Origin: SM1-50 sp964467345
GTDB taxonomy: Archaea; Thermoplasmatota; E2; DHVEG-1
Direction of reading: 5' to 3'
Assembly: GCA_964467345.1 (NCBI GenBank)
Contig: CAYXPY010000008.1
Span: 1-64,000 of the forward strand
Length of the DNA: 64,000 nt
This document shows positions 17,728 through 27,524 of this stretch, one piece after another; position 1 is the first letter of the stretch; every line of letters starts with the position of its first letter. Below the pieces are notes generated by a model. It ran no database searches. It had not been told where the DNA came from and was given only the letters and a program-made list of their open reading frames with translations. The translations under genes were made by a program, and so were the position numbers.

Positions 17728-17808
17728 ACATTCTCCTCGCGGAATAAATCAATTCTGAAGTATATATATTTTTCCAATTTTTTCACTTAATTTTTATATC
17801 TTATTCTA

Positions 17809-18255
17809 TTATTTAAATCTTTTTATTTTTAATTTGCTTTCCTCCATCATACATTTCGCAAGGTCATCAGGATAGTCCCCTGCATAGATGATTTCGGTCA
17901 CCCCCGCGTTTATCAACATCTTCACACACACAACGCACGGAGTGTTCGTACAATAGAGGACAGAGCCCTTAATAGAGACGCCGAACACTGCTGCCTGAAT
18001 AATCGCGTTCTGCTCCGCATGCAACCCCCGACACAGCTCATGTCTCTCCCCCGAAGGAATGTTCTGATCCTCACGGATGCAACCCGTCTCTGAACAGTGT
18101 TTCAGACCTTTTGGTGCTCCATTATAGCCAGTGCTCAGAATATGTTTATCCTTGACGAGGATGGCACCAACTTTCCGACGTAGACACGTGCTTCGTTTTG
18201 CAACTACATAAGCCATTTCCATAAAATATTCATCATAGGATGGTCTTGTTTCCAT
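17809..18255 (-). CDS. Deoxycytidylate (dCMP) deaminase family protein
   Basis: About 148 residues. LHAEQNAI gives the zinc His and proton-shuttle Glu, and NTPCVVCVKML gives the two zinc cysteines. ILSTGYNGAPKG, together with the cysteine-rich insert near HCSETGC, is typical of dCMP deaminase, which makes dUMP for thymidylate synthesis. ATG 18255 is preferred over an upstream TTG 18264. The window's thymidylate kinase would act later in the same pathway. Confidence 0.88.
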   Translation of the reverse strand: METRPSYDEYFMEMAYVVAKRSTCLRRKVGAILVKDKHILSTGYNGAPKGLKHCSETGCIREDQNIPSGERHELCRGLHAEQNAIIQAAVFGVSIKGSVLYCTNTPCVVCVKMLINAGVTEIIYAGDYPDDLAKCMMEESKLKIKRFK

Positions 18256-18294
18256 GAAAATCAAAACGATGAATGAAAGTCTAGCTTAATAAAA

Positions 18295-21018
18295 TTATGA
18301 TTCGTCCCTAAGGACGGTGCCGTTTTGTCTCAGAAAGAATACATGCTCCCCAAACAACGCACGGAACACTGTAGTCAACAGAGAAAAACCAAGAATGATG
18401 CCCCAGACCACGGGGTCAATGATGGGGGTCGTCGTAAAAAGAGTGTTCAATGAAGGGAGATAAATAATCGCAAGAATCATCAGAAAAGTGATAATAAAAA
18501 AGGATTTCAGCATCACATTGCGTCGTCTGAATCTTTCGATGATTGTTCCTTCACGCAATATAAATACGTAAATCTGTGGAGAAAGCAAGGTAATCGCAAA
18601 CGACACAGTCCCTGCTATCAGCTTTGCTTGGGATTCTGTTACTCCCTGATTGAGGATGTAATGGAACGTAAGGATATACCCTGCAGCGATCGATAAACCA
18701 AATATCACTCCGTCCACAACCATGATCAGACGCTGTTTCCTTGAAATAATCGGCTCAGACATCTTCGACGGGTGTCGTTTCATGATGTCCTTATCAGCAG
18801 AATCAGTACTCACCCCGATACTAGGGAATGATTCCATAATGACGTTGGACCACAGCAACTGCAGTGGCATGAGTGGGACCGGGTAACCGAAAAGCGGTGT
18901 AATCAGAATTCCAACAACCTTACCGATGTTGTTTGTAAGCAGGTATCGGATAAGCTTCTTAAGGTTTTGATATACGCGTCGGCCTTCCTCGACAGCCTTG
19001 ACAATAACTGAAAAATTATCATCTGTAAGGATGATATTTGCTGCCTCTTGTGACACCTGGGTCCCTGCCCGTCCCATCGCGATGCCGACATCAGCTTTTT
19101 TCAAGGCAGGGGCGTCATTGACGCCGTCACCGGTCATGGCGACGATGTGGTTCTTCGCCCGTAATTTTTCAACAATCTTTAATTTATCAAGCGGTGCGAC
19201 ACGAGAATACACCCGGAGATGTTCCACATGGTTTTCGAATTCCTCATCGCTCATTTGCTCTAAGTCTTTGCCTTCAATTGCTTGTTGTATATCCGAAGCA
19301 ATACCAACACTCTCAGCAATAGAAAAACCAGTTTTAATGCTGTCACCAGTAATCATCACGACGTTGATGTTTGCATCTTTCGTTTCCTGAATCATCTGCT
19401 TGACTTCATCTTTTGGCGGGTCATAGATAGCTGCGGTTGCAAGAAACGTAAAACCAGAGAGATTCTTTATATCAATTTTATCGATGTTATCAACATTAGA
19501 TTTCTTCACAAAACCTATGAGACGGAACCCTTTTTCAGATCGAGTGCAAAGTTCTTTTATGATATGTTGCCGGTGATGGTCATCAAGCGGTTTTACAGCC
19601 CCATCGATATAATACGTATCACAGAAAGAAAGAACAGTTTCTGGTGCGCCTTTTACATAGATATTCTTCTTTCCCAGGGGATCCTGCGTTAGTATCGCTG
19701 AAAACATAAGTTCCGAGGAGAAGGGGACACAATCGATGATTTTAAATGAATCAAACTGGCTTGGTTTAAAACCATTTAAAATCGACGCTTTTATAAGAGC
19801 GATTTCAGTGGGATCACCAAGTTCCTTAATGATGTTTCCATCCTCTTCGACAATCTGTGCAGTAGAACATTTCACGGAGGTGAGGAACAAATCATGCAGA
19901 AGAGCAGATTTTCCTTCGGCTATCATCTTAAACACATCAGACATCACAAAAAACTTCGTCCCAATGAAAAATTCCTTTACCGTCATATCATGTTTCGTGA
20001 TCGTCCCTGTTTTATCAGTGCAGATATAATCCACGTTCCCGAGAGTCTCAACTGAAGAAAGCTGCTTTATGATGACCGAGTTTTTCGCAAGACGTTCCAT
20101 CGCAAGGGATAATGCAATGGTCATCGATGCTGGTAAACCCTCGGGAAACACCGCGACAAGGATGCTAATCGCAAGTAAAATGGAAAAACCAAGATCATCT
20201 CCTCGTAGATATCCCATCACCAAAACCAGAACAAGAGCAACGACAGCCAAAGCAACCAGGGCTTTTACTTCTTTTCCCATTTTCTTTTGAAGGGGTGTTC
20301 GTTCGTCTTCTGTTTCTTGAATGTTCGTTGCGATTTTCCCAATCTCAGTAGCGTTTCCTGTTTTAACAACAAGTGCTTTCGCATGACCACTGAGGACTTT
20401 ACTACCTGCGAATACGATATTTTTCATCTCATAGAGTTTGAGGTTTTTCTCAATGATTGGTCGGGTGTCTTTTAATATCGGTTCGCTTTCACCAGTGAGA
20501 TGCGCTTCATCAACAAGAAGATCGGTTGATACTATAAGTCGTGCATCGCTGGGGATAATGTCACCTGATTCAAAGATGATGACATCACCAGGGACCAAGA
20601 ATTTTGACGCGATGACATCGACATTCCCATCACGGATGACTTTACATTGCGGGGAGAGGATTTTTTTAAGCTCTTCAGCTGCTTTTTCTGCCTTTCCTTC
20701 CTGAATGAGACTGATGATCGTGTTGATAATGACGACAGCGACAATTGCGATTGCCTCAAGAGCATCCTGAATGATAAAAAATGAAAGAAGAGCAGCTATG
20801 ATGAGGATGAGTGCCATTGGTTCGATAAGTGCTTCAAGTATCTTGCGAAAAATGGTTTTCTTTTTTGTCTTTGCGAATTCATTAGGTCCATAGATGCGCA
20901 AGCGATCCTTGGCGATATTTTCAGAAAGACCTTGGGCAGAGCTCTGGAAAACGGAGAATAATTCTTTGCTGGTTTGGAAAGAGAAGCTTCCTGAGAGATC
21001 GATTTTTTCAGGTTCCAT
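18295..21018 (-). CDS. P-type cation-transporting ATPase (P2 type)
   Basis: A 907-residue ion pump with about ten membrane segments. The phosphorylation site CTDKTGTITK lies at about 335. The LTGESEP actuator loop is near 177, and GDGVNDAPALKKADVGIAMG is the hinge. Helix 4 has VFPEGLPAS, the PEGLPA of Ca2+-type P2 pumps. Helix 6 reads LLWSNVIMESFPS, where SERCA-type pumps have VNLVTDGLPA, so a key Asp is replaced by Glu. Ca2+ is possible but uncertain; Mn2+, Na+ or K+ cannot be excluded. It is transcribed divergently from the phosphofructokinase gene. Confidence 0.87.
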   Translation of the reverse strand: MEPEKIDLSGSFSFQTSKELFSVFQSSAQGLSENIAKDRLRIYGPNEFAKTKKKTIFRKILEALIEPMALILIIAALLSFFIIQDALEAIAIVAVVIINTIISLIQEGKAEKAAEELKKILSPQCKVIRDGNVDVIASKFLVPGDVIIFESGDIIPSDARLIVSTDLLVDEAHLTGESEPILKDTRPIIEKNLKLYEMKNIVFAGSKVLSGHAKALVVKTGNATEIGKIATNIQETEDERTPLQKKMGKEVKALVALAVVALVLVLVMGYLRGDDLGFSILLAISILVAVFPEGLPASMTIALSLAMERLAKNSVIIKQLSSVETLGNVDYICTDKTGTITKHDMTVKEFFIGTKFFVMSDVFKMIAEGKSALLHDLFLTSVKCSTAQIVEEDGNIIKELGDPTEIALIKASILNGFKPSQFDSFKIIDCVPFSSELMFSAILTQDPLGKKNIYVKGAPETVLSFCDTYYIDGAVKPLDDHHRQHIIKELCTRSEKGFRLIGFVKKSNVDNIDKIDIKNLSGFTFLATAAIYDPPKDEVKQMIQETKDANINVVMITGDSIKTGFSIAESVGIASDIQQAIEGKDLEQMSDEEFENHVEHLRVYSRVAPLDKLKIVEKLRAKNHIVAMTGDGVNDAPALKKADVGIAMGRAGTQVSQEAANIILTDDNFSVIVKAVEEGRRVYQNLKKLIRYLLTNNIGKVVGILITPLFGYPVPLMPLQLLWSNVIMESFPSIGVSTDSADKDIMKRHPSKMSEPIISRKQRLIMVVDGVIFGLSIAAGYILTFHYILNQGVTESQAKLIAGTVSFAITLLSPQIYVFILREGTIIERFRRRNVMLKSFFIITFLMILAIIYLPSLNTLFTTTPIIDPVVWGIILGFSLLTTVFRALFGEHVFFLRQNGTVLRDES

Positions 21019-21168
21019 TTTTTCTCCCTTAGTCGCCCACCTGAAATCACGTCTTCTTATATTTAGTTTTCATTTCTAAAAAAATAGTGATCAATATGAG
21101 AGAAACCATATATTATATAAAGAGTTGAAAGATAAAGATTTTCGAAAAAATAGTACTGGTGGGAGTCT

Positions 21169-22215
21169 ATGAAAAAAATTGGCATCTTAACTGGCGGTGG
21201 CGATTGCCCAGGACTGAACGCAGTGATTCGCGCAGTCGTGAAAAAATCTTCAAAAAATAAATGGGAGGTCATCGGGATTCTTGATGGATGGAAAGGTCTT
21301 ATCGAGGGAAACATCAAATCTTTAACCGACCATGATGTCTCTGGTATCCTACCAAAGGGTGGAACAATCCTTGGAACGTCCCGGACAAATCCCTTTAAGG
21401 ACCCGAAGAATGTTGACGCACTGATAGCAAATATCAAGAAATTTAAACTCGATGCTTTAATTGCTATCGGTGGCGAGGATACCTTAGGGGTCGCGTTGAA
21501 ACTCCATAAATTAGGGGTCCCTGTCGTCGGTGTCCCAAAGACGATTGATAACGATATCTCAGGAACCGATTATACGTTTGGTTTTGATACTGCAGTCTCT
21601 ATTGTTACGGATGCTATAGACCGTCTGCATACCACCGCAGAATCTCATCATCGTATCATGGTGCTTGAGGTCATGGGACGACACGCAGGATGGATAGCGA
21701 CTGTTTCAGGAATCGCTGGTGGTTCTGATGAGATTTTGATACCGGAAATCCCATTTCACATTGATGATGTCTGTAAAAACCTTAAAGCACGTCATGCGAC
21801 AGGGAAAAAATTCAGTATTGTGGTCGTCTCTGAAGGAGCAAAACCATGTGATACTGACCAATTTGAGACATTATCTGAAGAGAAAGACGAATTCGGCCAT
21901 GTGCGTCTAGGCGGGATTGGCCAGCGTCTTGCCAAAGAAATCGAAAAACGCCTCGGGGTTGAGACTCGATTCACGGTTCTCGGACATGTCCAGCGTGGTG
22001 GCTCTCCAACTGCTTACGACCGGGTCCTTGCCACACGATATGGAGTTGTTGCTGTTGAACTTGTAAAAGACGAACAGTTCGGTAAGATGGTGGCATTACG
22101 AGGATACAAGATCGTCCCAGTCGACCTTAATGAGTCTGTCACAAAACTCAGGACCGTGGATATGGATCTGTACAACATTGCACAAACCTTTTTTGCAAAA
22201 CCACATAAAGAATAA
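21169..22215 (+). CDS. 6-phosphofructokinase, predicted PPi-dependent
   Basis: A 348-residue PfkA-family enzyme of glycolysis. GILTGGGDCPGLNA is the N-terminal phosphate-binding loop. GGEDT places Asp at residue 104, and PKTIDND places Lys at 124 and the catalytic Asp at 127. In this family Gly104/Gly124 goes with ATP, and Asp104/Lys124 goes with pyrophosphate as donor. MGRHAGWIA and HVQRGGSPTAYDR complete the fructose-6-phosphate site. The predicted reaction is therefore reversible with PPi. A GTGGGAG site precedes the ATG. It converges on the RNase Z gene 25 bases away. Confidence 0.88.
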   Translation: MKKIGILTGGGDCPGLNAVIRAVVKKSSKNKWEVIGILDGWKGLIEGNIKSLTDHDVSGILPKGGTILGTSRTNPFKDPKNVDALIANIKKFKLDALIAIGGEDTLGVALKLHKLGVPVVGVPKTIDNDISGTDYTFGFDTAVSIVTDAIDRLHTTAESHHRIMVLEVMGRHAGWIATVSGIAGGSDEILIPEIPFHIDDVCKNLKARHATGKKFSIVVVSEGAKPCDTDQFETLSEEKDEFGHVRLGGIGQRLAKEIEKRLGVETRFTVLGHVQRGGSPTAYDRVLATRYGVVAVELVKDEQFGKMVALRGYKIVPVDLNESVTKLRTVDMDLYNIAQTFFAKPHKE

Positions 22216-22240
22216 ACCTTCACTATTCCCTTTTTATTCT

Positions 22241-23161
22241 TTATTTTTTTAATGCTACCTCGATTTCCTGGAAATCCCGTGGGACGTAAGAATGAGCAAA
22301 CACACTTCGTGCTTCGTCTTCCAGGATATGGAAATCAAGATAGCGAGGGCTGATATGTATCAAAAACAGTTTTTCCACGTTCGCTTTTTTTGCTATCTCT
22401 GCAGCCTGAGTGGCAGTTGTATGTCCGTACCCCAGTGCGACATCCTGAAGTCTTGAGTCAAAGGTAGCCTCATGAATAAGGACGTCAGCATTCTGTGAAA
22501 AGGAAATCATCTGCTCGCAGGGTTTCGTATCACCAGAAATCACAATCTTCCTGCCTTTTCTAGATGGCCCTAGGATCTCGTCTGGTGTGATTTTCTTGCC
22601 ATTAGGTAGCGTGATGGTTTGTCCCTTTTGCAGTCTGCTAAATAACGGACCCTCAGGGATACCAAGCTTTAACGCTTTTGATTTATTGAACCGCCCGGGT
22701 CGCGGGTGCTCCTGGAGGCAGTAGGAAAGTGCAGGTATGTTATGATTTACTTTCACCGCGGAGATATTGTATTCTTCAAATTCAATTTCTTGGCCATCTG
22801 CAACCTCATGGGCTATGATTTTATAGCTAGGCCGAAAATATCCCAAGCTCAGAAGTCTACCAGTCAGCTCCTCCATGCCCTTAGGACCATAGAGGTGCAA
22901 GGGCTCATCTCTATCATTAAGCTGCATTGTCTGGATCAAGCCTGGCAATCCAAGGAAATGATCACCGTGGAAATGAGTAATGAAAATCTTTGATATCTGC
23001 ATATAGCTGAGGTTGGATTGCTGGAATTGCCGCTGGGTTCCCTCCCCACAGTCAAACACGATGATCTCACTGCCTCGCTTTATCGCTACGGATGAGACGT
23101 TTCGTTTTACCGTCGGCCAGCTTCCACCGGTTCCAAGGAAGATGATACGTAATTGCGTCAT
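22241..23161 (-). CDS. rnz: Ribonuclease Z
   Basis: A 306-residue zinc beta-lactamase-fold nuclease that cuts pre-tRNA 3' trailers. HFHGDHFLGLPGL at about 63 is the HxHxDH metal motif with the family's LPGL extension. ISGDTKPC at about 205 supplies another metal Asp, and IHISPRY near 270 gives the last His. HEATFD is also conserved. The length matches single-domain (short) RNase Z. A GGAGGTT site lies ahead of the ATG. No tRNA in this window encodes CCA, which fits the need for this trimming enzyme. Confidence 0.93.
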   Translation of the reverse strand: MTQLRIIFLGTGGSWPTVKRNVSSVAIKRGSEIIVFDCGEGTQRQFQQSNLSYMQISKIFITHFHGDHFLGLPGLIQTMQLNDRDEPLHLYGPKGMEELTGRLLSLGYFRPSYKIIAHEVADGQEIEFEEYNISAVKVNHNIPALSYCLQEHPRPGRFNKSKALKLGIPEGPLFSRLQKGQTITLPNGKKITPDEILGPSRKGRKIVISGDTKPCEQMISFSQNADVLIHEATFDSRLQDVALGYGHTTATQAAEIAKKANVEKLFLIHISPRYLDFHILEDEARSVFAHSYVPRDFQEIEVALKK

Positions 23162-23270
23162 GTGAATGACGGGAACCTCCCAAGAGGGTAAAAGCGTTTT
23201 GGTTAACTAGGAAATACCAAAGAAAAAAGAGAAAAAGAAAGGGGGGTTCCACCCCTGGTTACGTCGTCAG

Positions 23271-24305
23271 TTAAATCTTGATATAGAAGAGAAACAGTTT
23301 CGCAGGTGTTTTTCCCACGATAGGTAACGCTTCAGCATTTTGAAGAGAGACTGTTATTTCAACATCACCAAACCCAAGGATAGTCCCTGAAGATAAGGTC
23401 CGCTCTTCACCAATGCGCAGACCAGCGATTTTCCCGGTTGTCTCCTTTCCCATGAGAATTAATCCATTCCCACTCAGAGTAATTTTCCATTCGACTCCTA
23501 ATGCATCAGCATTCCCTGTATTGGTTATGACGGTTTTGACTCGGAATAATCCACCGCTGATGCTTTCAATTTCAATGTGTGGTGTGGTTCCGATCGTAAA
23601 CCATACTAAGAAAACCTTGTTTCCGCCATTTGAATCAATGTGAATGTACGTCTCGTAGGTTGTATCTGGCGCAAGTCCCGTCGTATTGATTGTGACGGTT
23701 ATCGGGTCATGTTCACCGGTCGAAGTTCCGCTTGTTGGAGACACCTCAAGCCAGCTTTCTGTCCATGAAAGCGTGTAGGAGAGAGTTCCTGTGCCGCTGT
23801 TCCAGATATCAAAGCTTGTGCTTTCGGTGACATTCCCAAGAAGAATTCCAAAGAAGTGGGATTGAGGAGAGAACGTTAACCAGGGAACATCATGGGAGAT
23901 GATGAAGACAGTGACGTTAAAAACGCCGTTACCCCCACCATTTGTCGTGATTTGAATATCGCAGCCATGCAACCCACTGTCTAAACCTGTTGTATCGATC
24001 GTGACAGTTATTGGATCAAATTCTCCATTGGTCACACCACTGGTCGGAAACACCGTTACCCAGGGACAGCTCCAGGTTAACTCATAGATCAGTTCACAAC
24101 ATCCACCACTTGTCCATATGTTAAAAATCGTGATATTGGTTTCCCCTTCAGACATATTGCCGAAATCATGTGATTTCGGTTCATATTCTAATATACCGCG
24201 CGTTTGAGGATTGCTCTGATCAGTGGTCACGGCCATTGAACTAAAAGCTGAATAGAGTAATAAAAGAACGATACCTGCTCCAATTATTTTTCCATCATGT
24301 TTCAT
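23271..24305 (-). CDS. Secreted protein with two BACON-like Ig repeats
   Basis: A 344-residue exported protein. Residues 1-30 are a signal peptide. Two homologous beta-sandwich repeats, about 38-135 and 143-240, share a W-x-x-V/L-x-P-T-S-G-T/V core (CPWVTVFPTSGV and ESWLEVSPTSGT) followed by DPITVTI-TTGL. This is the BACON/choice-of-anchor style of Ig domain. The C-terminal 100 residues resemble a third beta domain. There is no membrane anchor or sorting tail. The first repeat has an SGGCCEL motif. It precedes two NosD-like genes on the same strand and is probably part of a surface set. Its ligand is unknown. Confidence 0.75.
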   Translation of the reverse strand: MKHDGKIIGAGIVLLLLYSAFSSMAVTTDQSNPQTRGILEYEPKSHDFGNMSEGETNITIFNIWTSGGCCELIYELTWSCPWVTVFPTSGVTNGEFDPITVTIDTTGLDSGLHGCDIQITTNGGGNGVFNVTVFIISHDVPWLTFSPQSHFFGILLGNVTESTSFDIWNSGTGTLSYTLSWTESWLEVSPTSGTSTGEHDPITVTINTTGLAPDTTYETYIHIDSNGGNKVFLVWFTIGTTPHIEIESISGGLFRVKTVITNTGNADALGVEWKITLSGNGLILMGKETTGKIAGLRIGEERTLSSGTILGFGDVEITVSLQNAEALPIVGKTPAKLFLFYIKI

Positions 24306-24371
24306 TTTTTTTCCCCCTGCTACGATGTTTAAATCTTTATTTTAGTATTTATACTTATCTAAGATGTCCTC

Positions 24372-26222
24372 CTAAATGGGAGAACTAACGGGAGACCAGT
24401 CAAAGTTCAACCATATCAAGGAAAAATTACCCAACCGTATTTTTCCCGGTATAACACAAGGAAGGTTACGTGGCTTCCCCCAGTAGTTTTGATACCACTG
24501 ATGGCGTCCATGAGTGATGCTTGTCCCGAAGTAGAACGCATTGATTTTAAAGCTTTGGAAGGAGTTAAGTGAAACAGTCACATCTATGCTTGAATACAAC
24601 CTCACGCCATAGACGTTATCTGGAAATGAATTCTTTGTGATACTTAGCTGGCGACAGCCATTCTGAACCGAGATACCCTGTAAACCACTCCCAATGATGT
24701 TGCCTGAGATGTTCCCATGAGATGAATGATTCACTAGGATGTTGAAATGACCATTAAAGATGGTAAATCCAGTGACCGTCACATAATCTGCCTGAATCGT
24801 AATAATATCTCGTGTCCCGTTTCCTTCAAGGATCGTTATGGTCTTGTTTTCTCCGATCAAACGAAGGGATTTATTGATAAATACAGCTTCGTAATACGTA
24901 CCATTGAACACATAGACGGTATCGTTGTCGCCTGCGTCATCGACTGCCTCTTGAATGGAGGTGTAATTATTCGGACCGTTGCCTCCAACATAAAAGATCG
25001 TTTCATCGCAGCTGAGTCGCTGTTTGCCAGGAGACGTAGGGGGACTGTGCAAAGGTGCCCAGTCGATATTCATCCAAGAAAGGGTGACTTTCTCAAGTTT
25101 AATGTACCCGAGGATTGGGTATGGCAGAAGTCGCGCCCGTTCCCAGTAGTTCATCCTCCAGATATTACGTCGATGAACCAGTGTATGAGCAACAAAACAT
25201 CCATTGACTTTGTAATTTCTTAAATTATTGTTCTGAATGAGATTCCCAGCAGAGTCCTTGAGATAGATTCCATTGTCATTATCCCATAAGGTATTGTTGG
25301 TTACGATCGTATCATAGGAGGATTCAAGGAATAAACCAACATCAATGTTTGTGGAAATATCGTTGTGATTTACGACACAGTAGGAGGTGTCCTTCAACCA
25401 AAGTCCATACCAGCGGTTCCATCCGATGGTATTGTCATAAAAGGTGATTTCCGATGAATTGAACGCATACATTCCATTTGCGTTGTTGACAACGAAATTT
25501 CCCCGGACAAGGACCGCCGAGGTGCTTTCGAGATGGACTCCCAGATCTCGACTAGAAACCGTATTGTTGATGATTTCTGATGCAAAGGAACCAATGACGT
25601 ATATTCCCTCCTCGTTATCATAAACAGTATTTGCTTTAATCTTGACCGCTGGGGAGTTGAACACGTAAATCCCATAGGAATTGTTACGAATCGTGTTGCA
25701 TTCAATCCTTGTTCTTGCAGCACCGGATCCTTGCAGGGAGATGCCAAACCCTGCGTTCTCTTGGATGATATTGTCTGATACAAGCACATCACCTGCATCA
25801 GTGATTTGTATTCCAGCAGAATGTATATCCTCCTTTGCGTTCTGAACCGTAAAATTCTGAATTTGGGTGTTATCGGCTGAGATGACGATAACTGAACTAT
25901 ATCTCATACCGTCGATGACCGTGGTATCCTTCCCCTCCCCGATCAGATCAATCGATGTACTAATAATGATGTTTTCCTCATATAAACCGCTATAGACAAA
26001 GACGGTGTCTCCGGCTGATGCATCATCAATCGCATCTTGTATTTTGCTGTAATTCCCAGGACCGGAACCACCAACATACAAGATGGTTTCCAAAAATGCT
26101 GATGGTCCTTTCGTCTGTGATTGCTGGCCTGATGCAGAAAGAGGAAAGGAATACAGAAGGACACTGAATAGACAAACCAAGGTTAATCTCACCAACTTTC
26201 CAGATGTTCTCTTTATAACCAA
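24372..26222 (-). CDS. NosD-like parallel beta-helix exported protein
   Basis: A 616-residue protein with a signal peptide at 1-32. It has two parallel beta-helix blocks, each opening with a matching unit: YVGGSGPGNYSKIQDAIDDA at about 50 and YVGGNGPNNYTSIQEAVDDA at about 410. Each block ends with a similar W-x-x-NYW segment, so the protein looks like an internal duplication. There is no C-terminal anchor. The start is uncertain: TTG 26222 touches the GGGGGTGA ribosome site and the previous stop, while ATA 26216 follows GGTGA by six bases and gives a normal MKRTSGK-like signal peptide. It is translationally coupled to the upstream NosD-like gene. Confidence 0.8.
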   Translation of the reverse strand: MVIKRTSGKLVRLTLVCLFSVLLYSFPLSASGQQSQTKGPSAFLETILYVGGSGPGNYSKIQDAIDDASAGDTVFVYSGLYEENIIISTSIDLIGEGKDTTVIDGMRYSSVIVISADNTQIQNFTVQNAKEDIHSAGIQITDAGDVLVSDNIIQENAGFGISLQGSGAARTRIECNTIRNNSYGIYVFNSPAVKIKANTVYDNEEGIYVIGSFASEIINNTVSSRDLGVHLESTSAVLVRGNFVVNNANGMYAFNSSEITFYDNTIGWNRWYGLWLKDTSYCVVNHNDISTNIDVGLFLESSYDTIVTNNTLWDNDNGIYLKDSAGNLIQNNNLRNYKVNGCFVAHTLVHRRNIWRMNYWERARLLPYPILGYIKLEKVTLSWMNIDWAPLHSPPTSPGKQRLSCDETIFYVGGNGPNNYTSIQEAVDDAGDNDTVYVFNGTYYEAVFINKSLRLIGENKTITILEGNGTRDIITIQADYVTVTGFTIFNGHFNILVNHSSHGNISGNIIGSGLQGISVQNGCRQLSITKNSFPDNVYGVRLYSSIDVTVSLNSFQSFKINAFYFGTSITHGRHQWYQNYWGKPRNLPCVIPGKIRLGNFSLIWLNFDWSPVSSPI

Positions 26223-27359
26223 TCACCCCCTTATAGTCGGAAGCTCATATGGTTTTGACGCTGGAAACCAATCGAAATTAATCCAGCGAATCATGATGGT
26301 CTTATTCCAAGGAACCCTCATGATTCCTCTGATACATTTCGGCAAAATCCAAAAATGGTCATCCCAGTAATTCCGTTTCCATCGATTAAAAGAGGAATTT
26401 TCAAAAAAGACGCTGACATTGTTATCAATAAAATTGTTGGATTGAATGAGGGTTCTATTCGCCATGATGAGACGCATGCCCTCGTTACTTCCCCAAATTG
26501 TGTTATTCGCAATGATATTACCCTGCGCTTGTGTAATGATAAATCCATACTGAGAATTATTACTCAGGTAATTATCATGAATGTAATTATTATGGGCCCC
26601 TGGCCAGATGCCTACACCACTATAATCCTGGTGACGCATAAGGTTCCACGCAATTTCATTCTCCGAGGAACCTGGCCAGATGCTTATTGTTGCATAATTA
26701 TCGTACATGTTGTTGTGGACGATGGTGTTTGTGTTTGATTGGGAAATCACCACGGCACAATGACCGTTTTGTGTAATTTCATTGTGTTCTATGGAGCAAT
26801 GAACAGCGTTTTCAAGAAATACGCCCTCGTTCCCATTTTCAGAAATAAAGTTCTCAGTCACAAGAGTATATGAGGACTGGTTCAATAGAATACCAACCGC
26901 GTACTCCCCGTTCTGAATAACAGAGTTTCCAGAGATCACTACCCCTTTCGATCGTATCTCGATTCCAGCATCAACCTTGGCTGTATCTCCGCTGTGTTGA
27001 ACACTAAAGCCACTCATCGTGATATTATCAGCAAGAAGTACTACGACGTCTCCGATGTTTTCTCCATCAATGATGGTAGTCGTTTTATTCTCTCCGATAA
27101 GCTGTAATGGTTTATCGACGATGACATGTTCGAAGTACGGAGAAGAATCATCGTAGACAAAAACAGTGTCGCCTCCTGTCGAATAATCAATAGCATCCTG
27201 GATCGTTGTAAAATTATTCGGGCCAATTCCCCCCACATAATGGATCACACCAAGACCCATCTGAGATACGATTCTACTGTCCAGTACTGCTCCATTCGCA
27301 GGAGAGGTAATGAGAATACCTCCTAGCAAAAACATTCCAAAGATGAATCTTTTTTTAAT
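26223..27359 (-). CDS. NosD-like parallel beta-helix exported protein, possible ATT start
   Basis: About 378 residues with one beta-helix block, opening YVGGIGPNNFTTIQDAIDYS and ending in a W-x-x-NYW segment like the blocks of its downstream neighbour. The first ATG (27335) would cut the signal peptide short. Extending in frame to ATT 27359 or CTG 27362 gives a complete signal peptide with a KKR start, and GAGG lies upstream (AGAGGAAACTC). I report ATT 27359 as the likeliest start, with ATG 27335 as the fallback. The stop TGA lies within the next gene's ribosome site, so the two are an operon. No anchor is visible. Confidence 0.78.
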   Translation of the reverse strand: MKKRFIFGMFLLGGILITSPANGAVLDSRIVSQMGLGVIHYVGGIGPNNFTTIQDAIDYSTGGDTVFVYDDSSPYFEHVIVDKPLQLIGENKTTTIIDGENIGDVVVLLADNITMSGFSVQHSGDTAKVDAGIEIRSKGVVISGNSVIQNGEYAVGILLNQSSYTLVTENFISENGNEGVFLENAVHCSIEHNEITQNGHCAVVISQSNTNTIVHNNMYDNYATISIWPGSSENEIAWNLMRHQDYSGVGIWPGAHNNYIHDNYLSNNSQYGFIITQAQGNIIANNTIWGSNEGMRLIMANRTLIQSNNFIDNNVSVFFENSSFNRWKRNYWDDHFWILPKCIRGIMRVPWNKTIMIRWINFDWFPASKPYELPTIRG

Positions 27360-27524
27360 CAGATGAGTTTCCTCTTTGTATTTATATAATCTTACACATT
27401 ATATAAAATTATTGTCAGTGAACCGATAACCAGTAACAAGAGATACGATAGTTATCCGCATCTACCTTTTTAAAAAATGATCTTTTCGGATATGGCACAA
27501 TCAACAGATGCACAAATATCAGGT

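Noticed and set aside
22216..22240. Strong hairpin terminator between pfk and rnz
   Set aside because: Only T-rich sequence is visible; no convincing stem could be drawn.
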